This document shows, in pieces, positions 8,712-18,207 of a stretch of 64,000 nucleotides of DNA; position 1 is the first letter of the stretch; every line of letters starts with the position of its first letter. The position numbers and the translations under genes were made by a program. The stretch spans positions 74,756 through 138,755 of the forward strand of contig JACRQG010000031.1 of the NCBI GenBank assembly GCA_016222805.1. Reading direction: 5' to 3'. Below the pieces are notes generated by a model. That model was not told the origin of the DNA. It did not search any database and worked only from the letters and a program-made list of their open reading frames with translations. Source of the stretch: Verrucomicrobiota bacterium (lineage in GTDB: Bacteria; Verrucomicrobiota; Verrucomicrobiia; Opitutales; Opitutaceae).

Positions 8712-9904
8712 CAACGTTGGGGAGGATTCACGCGGTCACCCACCGGTGGCAAGCCGGAGCCGGGTGCCGCCAACTGGGCAAAGTCGGCGAGCAGGGCCTC
8801 GGCGTAGCGGCCGAAATCGAACCGCGACACCTCTTCGCGGGCGGCGGCGGCGAGCTGATGGCGCCGTGCCGGCTCGCGCAGCAGGCCGGCAAGGGCGCCG
8901 GAGAGTTGTGCGGCCGCGTCGGGGGCTTCGTGGGAAAAGACCAAACCGTTGACCCCGGCCCGCACGAAATCGCGAAAGCACGCGAGGTCGGAAACCACGG
9001 GCACGGCCCCGGCGGCCATTGCCTCGGCGACCGCGACCCCAAAGGTCTCCCCCTGGGCGGCAAGGCTCGGATAACAGAAGAGATCGGCGGACCCGTAGAA
9101 GGCGGCCAGGGCGTGTTCGTCGAAGATCGGGCGAAGGAACTTCCACCGAGGTTCCGGGACCGCCGCCCGGAGACGGCGTTCAAGCCGGGCGCGATATTCC
9201 GGGCCGCCGCCTCCAGCGGACACTTCCACCGGGCCGCACAGGAGAAGCCTCCAGTCCGGCAGGGTCTGGTCGGACTGCAGCCGGACGATGGCCTCCACGA
9301 GCAGATCGAGGCCCTTTTCCGGATGCAGGCGACCGGCGAAGGCCAGGGTGACGGGGGGCTTCGAAGGTCGAGGCAGGGGCGCCTGGGCGAGGGAGGTCCA
9401 ATCGATGGGGTAACCGAAGACCCGCGTGAGGCCCTCAAGGCGCGGGTTTTCCTGCAACACCCGGTCGCGCACCACCGTGCTGGTCGCGACGACGCGGGCG
9501 AGGCGGCCGTACCAGCGGTACTGCCCCTTCGGCATCCGGCCGGGCATGACGACCACGCGGCCGGCGGACCGACGCAGGCGCCCGAGCCAGGCCGGGAGGG
9601 TGACGGCGTGGACGACGGTGATGTCGGCCGGCGGAAGGTGGCGGTGCACGCGGAGGCTCCAGCGCAGGTCGAGCAGGAGGTTTTGCCAGAGCTTGCGCCG
9701 GTGATCGAAGCCGGGCAGGCGGAGGTACCTCACGCCCTGCTGCTGTTCGCGATCCGGTTGGCCGGGCCAGCAACGGGCGACGACGGTTACCTCGTGGCCG
9801 CGGTCCGCCAAGGCATGAGCGAGCCGGTGCCAGGACTTCTCTGTGGCGCCGCCGGCCTCCGGGGGCACCGGCAGGAAGAAACCCATGACGATGGTGATCT
9901 TCAT
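8711..9904 (-). CDS. Glycosyltransferase family 4
   Basis: 397 residues from ATG 9904 (ATGA overlap with the upstream gene). A longer frame would extend 204 codons across the neighbouring GT4 gene and was rejected. The N-terminus MKITIVMGFFLPVPPEAGGATEK is a GT-B Rossmann strand plus acceptor loop with the GGA motif. The donor domain holds AFAGRLHPEKGLDLLVEA and the E-x7-E element ETFGVAVAE (286-294) followed by AMAAGAVPVVSD. It should be a retaining cytoplasmic transferase of the polysaccharide assembly line. No membrane anchor or extra domain is seen. Confidence 0.88.
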   Translation of the reverse strand: MKITIVMGFFLPVPPEAGGATEKSWHRLAHALADRGHEVTVVARCWPGQPDREQQQGVRYLRLPGFDHRRKLWQNLLLDLRWSLRVHRHLPPADITVVHAVTLPAWLGRLRRSAGRVVVMPGRMPKGQYRWYGRLARVVATSTVVRDRVLQENPRLEGLTRVFGYPIDWTSLAQAPLPRPSKPPVTLAFAGRLHPEKGLDLLVEAIVRLQSDQTLPDWRLLLCGPVEVSAGGGGPEYRARLERRLRAAVPEPRWKFLRPIFDEHALAAFYGSADLFCYPSLAAQGETFGVAVAEAMAAGAVPVVSDLACFRDFVRAGVNGLVFSHEAPDAAAQLSGALAGLLREPARRHQLAAAAREEVSRFDFGRYAEALLADFAQLAAPGSGLPPVGDRVNPPQR

Positions 9905-11103
9905 TGCCGACGTGGACCGAGGGCAAACTCGAGGGCGGCCAGAAGGCCGGCCGTGGTTTGCGCGTAGGTGTAGCGGGAGATGCGAGCGAGCACGCGCGTG
10001 CGCAGGGCGCCGGCCTGGGAGGGATCGCCGACGACCTGCAGCGCCTGTTGGAGTTGCCGCTGAAGATCGGCGGGATCGTCGTGCCGAAAGACCCAGCCGG
10101 TTTCCCCCGGAGTCACAAGATCCTGCTGGCAGCCCACGCGGTCGCTCACAAGGCACGGGCGCCCCAGGTGCATGGCCTCGTTGACGACCAGGCCCCAGGT
10201 TTCGGCGCGGGAAGGCAACGCAAGCACATCCGCCAGCAGGTAGCGGGCGGGCATCTCGGACTGATTGGCGAGCGGAAGGAAGTGCACGGTGCCTGGACGT
10301 GCCCGCGCGGCGAGAGTGGTCAGCGCCTCCTTCTCCCCACCGTCCCCAACCAGGACCAGCGCCGAATCCGGGGCTTCGAGGCGGAGGAAGGCCTCGAGGA
10401 GCGCAGCGGGTTGCTTGCCCGGTGTGAACTTGCCCGCGAAAAGCACGACCCGGGTGGCGGGAGAGAGCGCCAGTTGTTTCCGCAGGCGGGCTGCCTCCTC
10501 CTTGGTGGCGGCGCAATCAGGGTCGAAGAGCGAGTGATCGACGGCATGCGGGGCGAAGAACAGACGGTGCGCGGGTACTCCCAGGGCGCGGTAGTAACCG
10601 CGATTGGCGGCCCCGACGACCGCGAACCCGGTGCAGGCGCGGACGAGCAGCCGGAGGGGAAGCCTTCGAAGGGCGCGGGGATTGCGCCCCAGGAAATGCG
10701 AGTCGCCCCGGAGAATGACCGGCAGGCCGCGCCAACGGCACCAGGCCAGGGCGCGAAGGTGGCTGGCCCACGCGTAGCCGAAGAGCAGCACCGCGTCGGG
10801 GTTCCAGGCGGCGAGTCGTCCTGGCAGGCCTGGATTGCGGAATCCCCAGAAGTGATCGGCGCCCGGGCGCCGCGCCAGATTCGGCACAAACTCGTGCTCG
10901 TAGCCGGACAGGAGATCCACGTCCCAGCGCACCGGCCGGCCAAACTCGGGATCGACCTGCTCCCGGACGCCGGAGTCCCACAGGTAGAAGACGCGGAGCG
11001 CGAGTTCCGGCCGCGCGGCCATCCAGCGGAACCACGGACTGTAATACTGGGTGGGATGCGAGAGCACCACGGCCAGCCGCGGTCGCGAGGCGGGAGGGTT
11101 CAT
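9901..11103 (-). CDS. Glycosyltransferase family 4
   Basis: 400 residues from ATG 11103 (ATGA overlap with the polymerase-like gene). The N-terminus LAVVLSHPTQYYSPWFRWMA, with a conserved HPTQY near residue 17, is shared by a GT4 subgroup common in polysaccharide clusters. The donor domain has LFAGKFTPGKQPAALLEA and the E-x7-E element ETWGLVVNE (301-309) followed by AMHLGRPCLVSD. A longer frame upstream (to 11661) runs through the polymerase-like gene and was discarded. Location between two other membrane/GT4 genes in a tightly overlapped run indicates a role in the same glycan. Specificity unknown. Confidence 0.88.
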   Translation of the reverse strand: MNPPASRPRLAVVLSHPTQYYSPWFRWMAARPELALRVFYLWDSGVREQVDPEFGRPVRWDVDLLSGYEHEFVPNLARRPGADHFWGFRNPGLPGRLAAWNPDAVLLFGYAWASHLRALAWCRWRGLPVILRGDSHFLGRNPRALRRLPLRLLVRACTGFAVVGAANRGYYRALGVPAHRLFFAPHAVDHSLFDPDCAATKEEAARLRKQLALSPATRVVLFAGKFTPGKQPAALLEAFLRLEAPDSALVLVGDGGEKEALTTLAARARPGTVHFLPLANQSEMPARYLLADVLALPSRAETWGLVVNEAMHLGRPCLVSDRVGCQQDLVTPGETGWVFRHDDPADLQRQLQQALQVVGDPSQAGALRTRVLARISRYTYAQTTAGLLAALEFALGPRRQ

Positions 11104-12554
11104 TCCGTGCGAAAGACGAGCCTCAGCCCCATGGGCACGCCGATGACGACTCCGGCGGCCTGGATCAGCGAGACAAACCAGGTGGCGAAGATCTGCTCGG
11201 CCTGGAAACTCCAGGCGGCGAGGAGAATCGTGAGCAGGCCCAGGGCGGAGAACTGCGCGCTGCCGGTTGCCGCGGTCGTGACCCGTTTGTAGAGGTAGCC
11301 GAGCAGCAGGCCGAGTCCGGCGCACCCGGCGAACCCGAAATTGGCATACGCCTCGGCCACCATGCCGAAAGCGATGCTCACGCTGGTGGGGTTGTCCTCG
11401 GGCACGAGCCGGTAGTGAATCGCGAGCATGACGTTGCTCAGCAGCGATGACGGCTTGCCGGGCCAGAGGAAACTCGGGATGAGCTGGGCGGGAATCTGGA
11501 GGTACGACTCCCCGGCGAGGTAGGGCTGGAAATCGGGCGTGCGCTCGGCGACGAGGCAGAGCATCTGGAAGAGCGAGGCCCGTTCGAACAGGCGGCCGGC
11601 CAGGGTGGAGCTCGACGGCTCGTCCCCGTGCTCCCGCTGGCTGAGCCCGTAGTGGATCCACTTCTCGAAGAAACCCGGCAGTTCCGTGACGTTTGGCAGC
11701 GGCGCCCGTTGCTCCCAGTATTCATAGCGCATGCTCGACTTGCCGTTGTGCAGCACCGCGAGAATGGGGAGGACCACAACCATCACGGCGAGGGGGATCT
11801 TCCGGCTGCTGGAGACATAGGCGAGCAGGGCCAGCAGGGCGAGGGAGATGCCGGCGATGAGATAGAGCTCGCGGATGAGGAGGATGATCTGCGCGACGAG
11901 ATTGAGCGTGATGACGGCCTTCTCCTCCAGGGCAAGCCGCCGATCGCCCCAGCGCCGCATCTCGATGAAGAGGGCCACCGTGCCGATGCCAAAGAACACC
12001 GCCCGGGTCACGATGCGAAGTTCGCCCGGGATCCAGTCGGTGAAGCCGTTGACGTAGAGGTATCCGGTGTTCAACCACAAGCCGGTCTGGGCGTAGCGCA
12101 GCGCGGAGCTGGGGAGGAGCGTTCCGGACCAGAGGGCCGACCGCACCGGCTGGCCGTTCGTCCAGAAGAACGCGCCGATCGCGCAGGCCTGGTAGATGAG
12201 AATGGCGGCGGCGGCCTGCAGGGTGGCGCCTTCGGAGAAGGTCAGCACTTCGGGGTGCCCCGCCAGCAGCGAAATTCCGTAGAAGGGGATTCCTGCGAGC
12301 ATGAACACCTCAAACACCGGAAAGTGCGCGTCGCCGCGGCGGGCCCAGTTCAGGGCCGGCACGGCGCCGAGCAGGAGGACCGCGGAGCCCAGGGTCAGGA
12401 GGATGGGGTCCTGGATCGGCGATTGATGCACCAGCGCCACGAGCGCCAGGCCCAGTCCCAGGCAGCCGAGTTGAAAGAGGCGGCGGCTCGTCGCCGGATC
12501 CGGAGGCCGGAGCAGGTCGGGAGCAGAGGATTCGGAGTCGGTCGGTGGGATCAT
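11100..12554 (-). CDS. Polytopic membrane protein, putative O-antigen polymerase (Wzy-like)
   Basis: 484 residues. After a ~25-residue polar N-terminus there are about ten to twelve hydrophobic segments (for example LFQLGCLGLGLALVALV, ILLTLGSAVLLLGAV) and a large polar loop around 280-370 rich in charged residues. That layout is typical of oligosaccharide repeat-unit polymerases, whose sequences diverge strongly. The length and the setting, with glycosyltransferases on both sides and ATGA overlaps at both ends, support this. No Wzy_C HxxxxWL motif is evident, unlike the protein at 5510. Alternative: a polysaccharide-modifying membrane protein of another family. The polymerase call is inference from topology and context. 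Confidence 0.65.
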   Translation of the reverse strand: MIPPTDSESSAPDLLRPPDPATSRRLFQLGCLGLGLALVALVHQSPIQDPILLTLGSAVLLLGAVPALNWARRGDAHFPVFEVFMLAGIPFYGISLLAGHPEVLTFSEGATLQAAAAILIYQACAIGAFFWTNGQPVRSALWSGTLLPSSALRYAQTGLWLNTGYLYVNGFTDWIPGELRIVTRAVFFGIGTVALFIEMRRWGDRRLALEEKAVITLNLVAQIILLIRELYLIAGISLALLALLAYVSSSRKIPLAVMVVVLPILAVLHNGKSSMRYEYWEQRAPLPNVTELPGFFEKWIHYGLSQREHGDEPSSSTLAGRLFERASLFQMLCLVAERTPDFQPYLAGESYLQIPAQLIPSFLWPGKPSSLLSNVMLAIHYRLVPEDNPTSVSIAFGMVAEAYANFGFAGCAGLGLLLGYLYKRVTTAATGSAQFSALGLLTILLAAWSFQAEQIFATWFVSLIQAAGVVIGVPMGLRLVFRTE

Positions 12555-13810
12555 GCGGACGAGTTCACCGTGGGTGCGGCCGGGGCAGGCCCGGCGGGCG
12601 GGAGTGACTCCTGCACGAGGCGCAGCAGGCGTGGCGACTCCTTTTCCCAGCAGTACGTGTCCTCGGCAAGGGTGCGGGCGGCGGACTGGGAGCGGGCCAG
12701 GTTCGCCGGGTCGCTGAGCAGGCCGTCGAGGAGGTGCGCGGCCGCCGCCGGTTCGCCGAAGTCGAGGAGGCGGCCGGCCGCCGGCTGGCGGGAAAGGACT
12801 TCGCGCTGCCCGGCGGTCGGCGTGGCGACGACCATCAGCCCGGCGTTGAGGTACTGGAGAATCTTGTTGGTGATGGTGAGGTCGCGGCTCGGAATGGTGC
12901 GGTCCTCCAACGCCAGTCCGAGATCGTGCCGTGCAATCTCCGCTGGCAATGATTCCGGTGGGCAGAAGGGAAGAAACTCGACCGCCGCGCGGCGGGATGA
13001 GGGCACCAGTTCCAGGAGGAGCGATCGGAATCCGTGACGGTCCTCACCGAGCAGGACCAGTCCGCTCGCCTGGCGTGTGAGGGCCCACGCCCGGACGAAG
13101 GCCTCGAGTCCGCGGCCGGGGCCGAGCGTCTGCGAGTACCAGAAGAAACGCGGCGGGCGATCGCCGGCTGGTCGCCCGGGCCTCGGTGCCGCCTGAAGCG
13201 GAAAGGCGTTGGTGATGACTGCTGGGCGAAGTCCCCCGTACCGGGCGTGCAGGGCCTGCGCCAGCGCCTCGGAGGTGGTGGTCGTGTAGAGGCAGCGGCC
13301 GAGCAGGTCGCGCTCGAGGCGGCGCAGCAGCTCCAGCGGGCGACTGCGGCGGTCACCGGGAAGGAGATCTTCCGAATGCCAGTCCTCGATGTCCGCCGCC
13401 ACGCGCCGGCCTTCCTGCCGCAGTCGGAGACCGGTCCAATGGGCGATCTCATTGTGGGCAATCGTCAGGTCCGCCGGAATCGCGCGGGCCCGGGCCAGCA
13501 GGGAGGTGGCGGGACCCAGGGCATGGACGGTGGGTTGTCCCAGCCGCGCCGCAACCTCCCGCCAGCACCGCAGGCGAAGCCGGGTGAGAAACGACGCGGC
13601 ACCCTGCCGGGGCAGGAGGTTGATGGATTCCCACCGAAACGGCGCACCGGAGGTGATGGAGGTATCGTGGGCCTCGGCGGGCGGATAGTTTCGGACGCCC
13701 AGGACCGTGACGTCGTGGCCCGCGCAGCCAAGGGTGGTGGCTTCCTTCACGACGCGGGGATTGCGGCACAGATGGCCGTTGGTCAGAATAAGGAGGCGGC
13801 GCGGTTTCAC
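12551..13810 (-). CDS. Glycosyltransferase, GT4-like
   Basis: 419 residues from GTG 13810, which overlaps the upstream TGA (GTGA); the true N-terminus MKPRRLLILTNGHLCRNPRVVKEA matches a GT-B subgroup that starts with a strand followed by NPRV. The first domain includes HALGPATSLLARA and AHNEIAHWTGLRL, and the second domain starts near RFFWYSQTLGPGRGLEAFVRA with later GLMVVATPTAGQREVL. The E-x7-E element of typical GT4 enzymes is not clearly preserved, so the family assignment is weaker than for its neighbours. It is cytoplasmic, with no membrane helix. The gene lies between a GT2 and the polymerase-like gene in the overlapped run. Confidence 0.75.
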   Translation of the reverse strand: MKPRRLLILTNGHLCRNPRVVKEATTLGCAGHDVTVLGVRNYPPAEAHDTSITSGAPFRWESINLLPRQGAASFLTRLRLRCWREVAARLGQPTVHALGPATSLLARARAIPADLTIAHNEIAHWTGLRLRQEGRRVAADIEDWHSEDLLPGDRRSRPLELLRRLERDLLGRCLYTTTTSEALAQALHARYGGLRPAVITNAFPLQAAPRPGRPAGDRPPRFFWYSQTLGPGRGLEAFVRAWALTRQASGLVLLGEDRHGFRSLLLELVPSSRRAAVEFLPFCPPESLPAEIARHDLGLALEDRTIPSRDLTITNKILQYLNAGLMVVATPTAGQREVLSRQPAAGRLLDFGEPAAAAHLLDGLLSDPANLARSQSAARTLAEDTYCWEKESPRLLRLVQESLPPAGPAPAAPTVNSSA

Positions 13811-14853
13811 GGCGCTCGGGAGGTCTCGGGCCACTTGCTGAAGGTCGGGGGCCACGTGGGGTCGGGAACATGTTCGGCGGTCCGGCGCGCGGCGCCCAGC
13901 CGGAGGGCCTGCCAGACCTCCGCATGGTCGCGGCGGAACTGAAGCGTTCGCCAGAACAACCCGGGACGTCGGCAGACCCCGAGAAGAAAACGGAACCAGT
14001 CGCGCAGCGTGGCGTGGCGGAGCAAGGCGCCGGTGCGGATGCCGGCGAAGGCAAGATGAAAGAGGACCGCGGTCGAGGGCGGATTCAGGGTGCGTTGCCG
14101 ATGCCAGACCCTCGCCAGCACAGTGGGCGGGGTCGCCACCGTTTCAAGGTAGCTGGCCGCCGCCAGCAACTGGGCCTGGGTCCAGAGCAGCCGGTCCGAG
14201 CCGCGCGCCGTCTGCCGGGTCACCGCGAAGTTGCCGAGCGGATCGCCGAGGAGGAGCCAGTCACCGCCCAGCAGGCGCTCGCGGGCCGCTTCGATGATGG
14301 CGAAGGGCGTGCCCGGCGGCACGAGCGCGGCGGCCGAGGCGCTCGTGCGTACCAGCATGGCACCGTTTGAATGCAGCGCGTCGGTGAGTTGGAGGGGTTC
14401 GGGCCAGCGGAAGCACCGCTCCCCGCCGTTGGTGATCGGCCAGATTGTCGTCCCGGTGTCGGTCCAGCTACCGTCGTCCTCTTCCCTCCAGAGCCGCATG
14501 TTGGCCCAGACGACGGAAGCGGCGGGGTGGGCTTCGAGGGCCGCAACCGCCCGGGCGAGAAAGGTTGGTTCCCACCAATTGTCGTCCTCGAGGATGGCGG
14601 TGAAGGGTTCCGGTCCGCCGCGGAAGGCGAGGTTGAAGGTGGCGACGGGCCCCAGGTTGGTCGAATGCTGCCGGAGGGTGATTCTCGAATCGGCCGTCGC
14701 TTGCAGCAGCCGTTCAGGCGCGGAATCCTCCGGGGCATCGTTGTGCAACTCGCACACCCAGTCTGAAAACGTCTGGGCCCGCAGGCTGGCGAGCGCGCGT
14801 GGCAGGAGCTGCGGCCGCCGGCAGGTGAGGAGGAAGACCCGGAGGGCAGGCAT
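13807..14853 (-). CDS. Glycosyltransferase family 2
   Basis: 348 residues. GT-A N-terminus MPALRVFLLTCRRPQLLPRALASL, acceptor region with NLGPVATFNLAF, and the metal-binding acidic motif ILEDDNWW (D90, D91). The typical first aspartate block reads ELHNDAPEDSAPE rather than DDGSxD. The C-terminal half has no recognised extra domain and no obvious membrane helix. The stop overlaps the start of the following gene as GTGA, and the start is 5 bases after a methyltransferase. It probably adds one sugar of the repeat. The unusual nucleotide-binding block makes it a divergent member of GT2. Confidence 0.82.
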   Translation of the reverse strand: MPALRVFLLTCRRPQLLPRALASLRAQTFSDWVCELHNDAPEDSAPERLLQATADSRITLRQHSTNLGPVATFNLAFRGGPEPFTAILEDDNWWEPTFLARAVAALEAHPAASVVWANMRLWREEDDGSWTDTGTTIWPITNGGERCFRWPEPLQLTDALHSNGAMLVRTSASAAALVPPGTPFAIIEAARERLLGGDWLLLGDPLGNFAVTRQTARGSDRLLWTQAQLLAAASYLETVATPPTVLARVWHRQRTLNPPSTAVLFHLAFAGIRTGALLRHATLRDWFRFLLGVCRRPGLFWRTLQFRRDHAEVWQALRLGAARRTAEHVPDPTWPPTFSKWPETSRAP

Positions 14854-14858
14854 CGCGG

Positions 14859-15665
14859 TCAGGACTGGCGTTCGAACACGCGATTGTGCCCGACGTTCAG
14901 GACATTGACGAAGCCCATTGCCGGCAGGCGCTGGCAGGCCCGGGCCACGGTCTCGTAGCCTTTCCAGAAGGCGCTCCCGGGCAGGTCGAAGGCGGCGTCG
15001 TCCATCACGAGCCAGCCGCCGGGTATGACCTTCGGGGCGAAGGTCTCAAGGTCGGCGATCACCCCCGCGTAGGTGTGGTCGCCGTCGATGTAGATCACGT
15101 GGAAGCGATCCGCGGCGACGGCAGTGCGCACTTCCGGCGCGGTCGAATACCCCCGTACCAGGCGCACCGCGTCGAAGGAAAGGCCGTGGTGGGCGAAATG
15201 CCGGCGGACGACCGCCTCGTAGTCGTCCTCGGGATAAAAGTCGCCGCTCCGCACGCGCTCGCGGAATCGGGCACTGAGGCGGAAAAGGAGGGACCGCCAC
15301 CATCCGGCGCGGGGCATCGGCTGGGCGGCGAGCGGACTGATGGCATGGACTCGCACCGGCCAACCGGAGCGTTGAGCCAGCAGCGACCAAAGGGAAATCA
15401 CCTGGCCCTTGAAGACACCGATCTCCAGTGCATCGACTTCGCCGAATCGTTCGTGCGCGGCGGCGAGGAGGCGCCACCAGAGCGCATGGAAGGCAGGATC
15501 GCCAAACCCGAGCTGGTTTTCCTCCACATGCCGGCGGTGCGCGGCGAGCAGAGGATGGGCCCACGTCGCGGCCGTAAATTCCCGGAAGACGGCGTCGTTG
15601 GTCACCGCGTCATTGACGTAGGTGCGGACAGCGGCGTGAAAGTCCTGGGCCGGGCGCGCGCTCAT
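14859..15665 (-). CDS. Class I SAM-dependent methyltransferase (Methyltransf_24 type)
   Basis: 268 residues. The SAM-binding motif I region is DALEIGVFKGQVISLW at about 75-90, and motif IV is IYIDGDHTYAGVIADLETF at about 178-196, followed by GGWLVMDD. The DGDHTY block is characteristic of the Methyltransf_24/cephalosporin-hydroxylase-like group found in glycan clusters, where members O-methylate sugars or act on sugar amines. The N-terminal ~70 residues are helical and polar. It overlaps the upstream GT2 by ATGA and precedes the next GT2 by 5 bases. One of six methyltransferases in this locus; the methyl acceptor is unknown. Confidence 0.82.
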   Translation of the reverse strand: MSARPAQDFHAAVRTYVNDAVTNDAVFREFTAATWAHPLLAAHRRHVEENQLGFGDPAFHALWWRLLAAAHERFGEVDALEIGVFKGQVISLWSLLAQRSGWPVRVHAISPLAAQPMPRAGWWRSLLFRLSARFRERVRSGDFYPEDDYEAVVRRHFAHHGLSFDAVRLVRGYSTAPEVRTAVAADRFHVIYIDGDHTYAGVIADLETFAPKVIPGGWLVMDDAAFDLPGSAFWKGYETVARACQRLPAMGFVNVLNVGHNRVFERQS

Positions 15666-16603
15666 GTCAGGATTGACTTCAATCGGCGGGCGAGCCGCCA
15701 GCCTACCACCCGGGCCAGCTGACGCTCGCGGTTTCCCATGGAAGGTGCGACGCGGGAGCCTCCCCGCGCGGCGGCCTCGCGGGCCGCCTGCCGCGAAAGA
15801 TCGGGCGCCTCCGGGTAGAGCTCATAAACGAGCCGCTGCCAGTAGTCAGCCAGCGCCTGCTGAACGCGTACCGAGCTTTCGGCCCGGCCTACCGCCTGGG
15901 ACACTTTCTCGATCGAGAGGTACAACGACTCCAGTGCAGCCCGGCTGCGGCGACGGCTGAGGCTGCCGGGCAGGCCGGAGCGGTAGAACGAATGCACTTC
16001 GGGAACGCAAACGATGCCCTCCGCGGCCAGTACCACACGGGCGAAGTACTCACCGTCGTCGTTCAGGGTCAGGCGTTCATCCCACGGGCCCGCCCGATCC
16101 GCGACGGGGCGGGGCACGAGCCAGGCCGCCGGGTGCATCATTCTTCCGGAGGCGGTATGAAGCAGGAGAAAGTCGAGCGGCAGAAAATCACGCGCCACCT
16201 CGTCGTCGGCAAACACCGCGGCGCCGGGGTCGTCTGTAAAACGCGCCCAGCGGCAGCTGGCCACGCTCCCTGGGCGCGATGCCAGCGCCATCACCTGCCG
16301 GCCGATCTTCTCTGGGCTGAGGAGATCGTCGGCATCGAGGAATTGCAGGTAGTCGCCTGAGGCCAGGCGCATGCCGTGGTTTCGGGCTGCGCTGGCGCCG
16401 CGGTTGGGCTGGGTGGCGACCCGGACGCCGCGCGCCTCGTAACGCCGCGCCACCGCGAGCGAGTCGTCCGTGGAACCATCGTCGACCACGATCACTTCGG
16501 TGCGTGGATGTGTTTGCGCCAGGACGGAATCCAGGGTGGCGGCCAGCCAGCGCCCCGCGTTGTGGCAGGGGATGATGACGGAGACGAGAGGGACCGCCGG
16601 CAT
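15662..16603 (-). CDS. Glycosyltransferase family 2
   Basis: 313 residues from ATG 16603; the frame extends further upstream but would enter the previous gene, and MPAVPLVSVIIPCHNAG is the canonical GT2 start. Donor-binding DDGSTDDS is at 41-48 and the metal-binding DADD at 91-94 (FLDADDLLSPEK). The middle region has ARNHGMRLASGDYLQ, the standard A-R-N-x-G block. It ends with a basic tail and lacks a membrane segment. It lies 8 bases downstream of a multi-pass membrane protein and overlaps the following methyltransferase by ATGA. Likely inverting transferase of the polysaccharide pathway; sugar unknown. Confidence 0.9.
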   Translation of the reverse strand: MPAVPLVSVIIPCHNAGRWLAATLDSVLAQTHPRTEVIVVDDGSTDDSLAVARRYEARGVRVATQPNRGASAARNHGMRLASGDYLQFLDADDLLSPEKIGRQVMALASRPGSVASCRWARFTDDPGAAVFADDEVARDFLPLDFLLLHTASGRMMHPAAWLVPRPVADRAGPWDERLTLNDDGEYFARVVLAAEGIVCVPEVHSFYRSGLPGSLSRRRSRAALESLYLSIEKVSQAVGRAESSVRVQQALADYWQRLVYELYPEAPDLSRQAAREAAARGGSRVAPSMGNRERQLARVVGWRLARRLKSILT

Positions 16604-16611
16604 GGGGAGAT

Positions 16612-18207
16612 TCAGGGTCGGGACGTGGTGGCCGTCCAGAAATACCAGTCGCCGGCGCGGGTGGCCTGCCATTCTGCAGGCGAATAGTCGACGAAGCGGC
16701 GGCGGATTCGTGCGCCGCGACCGTCCTGCTCCATCGTCGCGGGCAGGGCGGCGATCAACTCCGGGACGCGTCCCTGCCAGCGGTGCTCGCGCTCGAACAT
16801 GAAATCATCCGTCACGAGGACGCGTTGGCGGGGCAGTTCAAGGGCGGCTCCTGGAAACGGAACGTAGACCAGCCGGGAGTGCGGTGACGGCGCGCGGTCG
16901 AGCCGGGAGAGTTCGCGCAGGGCCGCCGGATCGAGATCGTGCTGGGCGAGTCCCGAGTGACCGCGACTTTGAAGATGCAGCAGCCCCGTCGTGCGTTGGG
17001 CGGCGGACATCATGCCAAAACCCGCGATACACAGGAGCGCGATCGGGATCAGGAGGGCACGCGTCCGGCCGGGGTGATCGAGCGTGAAGGCGAGCACAAG
17101 CAGGAGCGCCACCGCGGTCGGCCGCAGGAAGCGATCCTCCAGTGCGACCGCCGATCCCCGCAGCAGCACCAGCACAAAGAGGATGACACCGCCGAGGGTG
17201 ATGAGCGCCACGCCGCGACGGAGATCCGCGGGCAGGGTTCGGAGCAGGTACCGGGCAGCTGCCCACCCTGCGGCCAAGGCCAGCGGGGCGACGTACCATC
17301 CGGCATTCCGCCACAGGACTTCGGCTTCGGTCCCGGCCATCCAGGCGAGCCGGCCGATCAGGCTCCCGGCACCCGTGGCTGCGAGCCAGGGGGCCGCGAG
17401 GGCAAATCCCAGCACCGAAACCAGGCTGCCGGAAAACGCACCGACATCCCCTGGCGTCGGGCCCTGGCGGAGAAACCCGAGCGAAAATACCCCCCAGGCC
17501 GCCGCCAGGAGCATGGCCGCGGCGACGCCCCAGGCTGCGGCCAGCGCGCGGCGCTGCCGCAGTTCCCACGCGTTGCCGAGGGCGGCCGCCGCGACGACCG
17601 GAAGAGAAAACAGCACGGCGGAGAGTTTCAGGTATTGCCCGCCCAGGACGATCAAGGGCGCGGTGAGGAGGAACACGTACGGGCGTCGGCGTACCGTCCA
17701 GGCCCAGAGCAGCGCCCAGGGCGCGAAGGCGATCAAGAGCACGTCGCCGCCGCGAAAATGCCCGAAGCCGTAGAAGGTGTGCCATTGCAGACCCGAGATC
17801 GCGGTGAACCATCCCGTGGCGTGTGGCGAGAGTCCCACACTTCGGCCCAGGAGCCAGCATCCGCCGAGCTGCAGCCAGCTCGCCAGCAGGCAGGTCAGGA
17901 CGATCGACTGCCCCCAGTTCGCGCCGAGATTCCGCCAGAGCCCCGGCACCTCGTACTGCGCGGGCGACCACCAGGCGAGAAACTCCTCGCGGTCGCGCGC
18001 GAGGTTGGCCGGGTCGGGCGAACGGAGATGGTTCCACGGGGCGCCTGCCCGGTGCGACTCCCAGGTGAGGAAGCCCATCGCGGAGTCAGGGTTGACCATG
18101 GGCGGTGCGGCGCGCCAACCGAGTACCGCCAGGACAACCGGCGCGACGATGGCCGCAAGCAGGAGGAGCCGGCGCAGGCGATCGGAACGCAGGACACTCG
18201 TCATCAT
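16612..18207 (-). CDS. Multi-pass membrane protein of unknown function (possible GT-C type transferase)
   Basis: 531 residues from ATG 18207 (ATGA overlap); a second ATG at 18204 is equally possible. A first membrane helix (about 12-35) is followed by a polar loop containing PMVNPDSAMGFLTW, then nine or more hydrophobic segments, and a soluble C-terminal tail of roughly 100 residues ending WYFWTATTSRP. An acidic residue in the first external loop is a hallmark of GT-C glycosyltransferases and YfhO-type proteins, and the D in NPDSA could play that role. I do not recognise a specific family. The setting between a GT8-like and a GT2 gene implies a step that happens on the periplasmic side of the membrane. 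Confidence 0.7.
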   Translation of the reverse strand: MMTSVLRSDRLRRLLLLAAIVAPVVLAVLGWRAAPPMVNPDSAMGFLTWESHRAGAPWNHLRSPDPANLARDREEFLAWWSPAQYEVPGLWRNLGANWGQSIVLTCLLASWLQLGGCWLLGRSVGLSPHATGWFTAISGLQWHTFYGFGHFRGGDVLLIAFAPWALLWAWTVRRRPYVFLLTAPLIVLGGQYLKLSAVLFSLPVVAAAALGNAWELRQRRALAAAWGVAAAMLLAAAWGVFSLGFLRQGPTPGDVGAFSGSLVSVLGFALAAPWLAATGAGSLIGRLAWMAGTEAEVLWRNAGWYVAPLALAAGWAAARYLLRTLPADLRRGVALITLGGVILFVLVLLRGSAVALEDRFLRPTAVALLLVLAFTLDHPGRTRALLIPIALLCIAGFGMMSAAQRTTGLLHLQSRGHSGLAQHDLDPAALRELSRLDRAPSPHSRLVYVPFPGAALELPRQRVLVTDDFMFEREHRWQGRVPELIAALPATMEQDGRGARIRRRFVDYSPAEWQATRAGDWYFWTATTSRP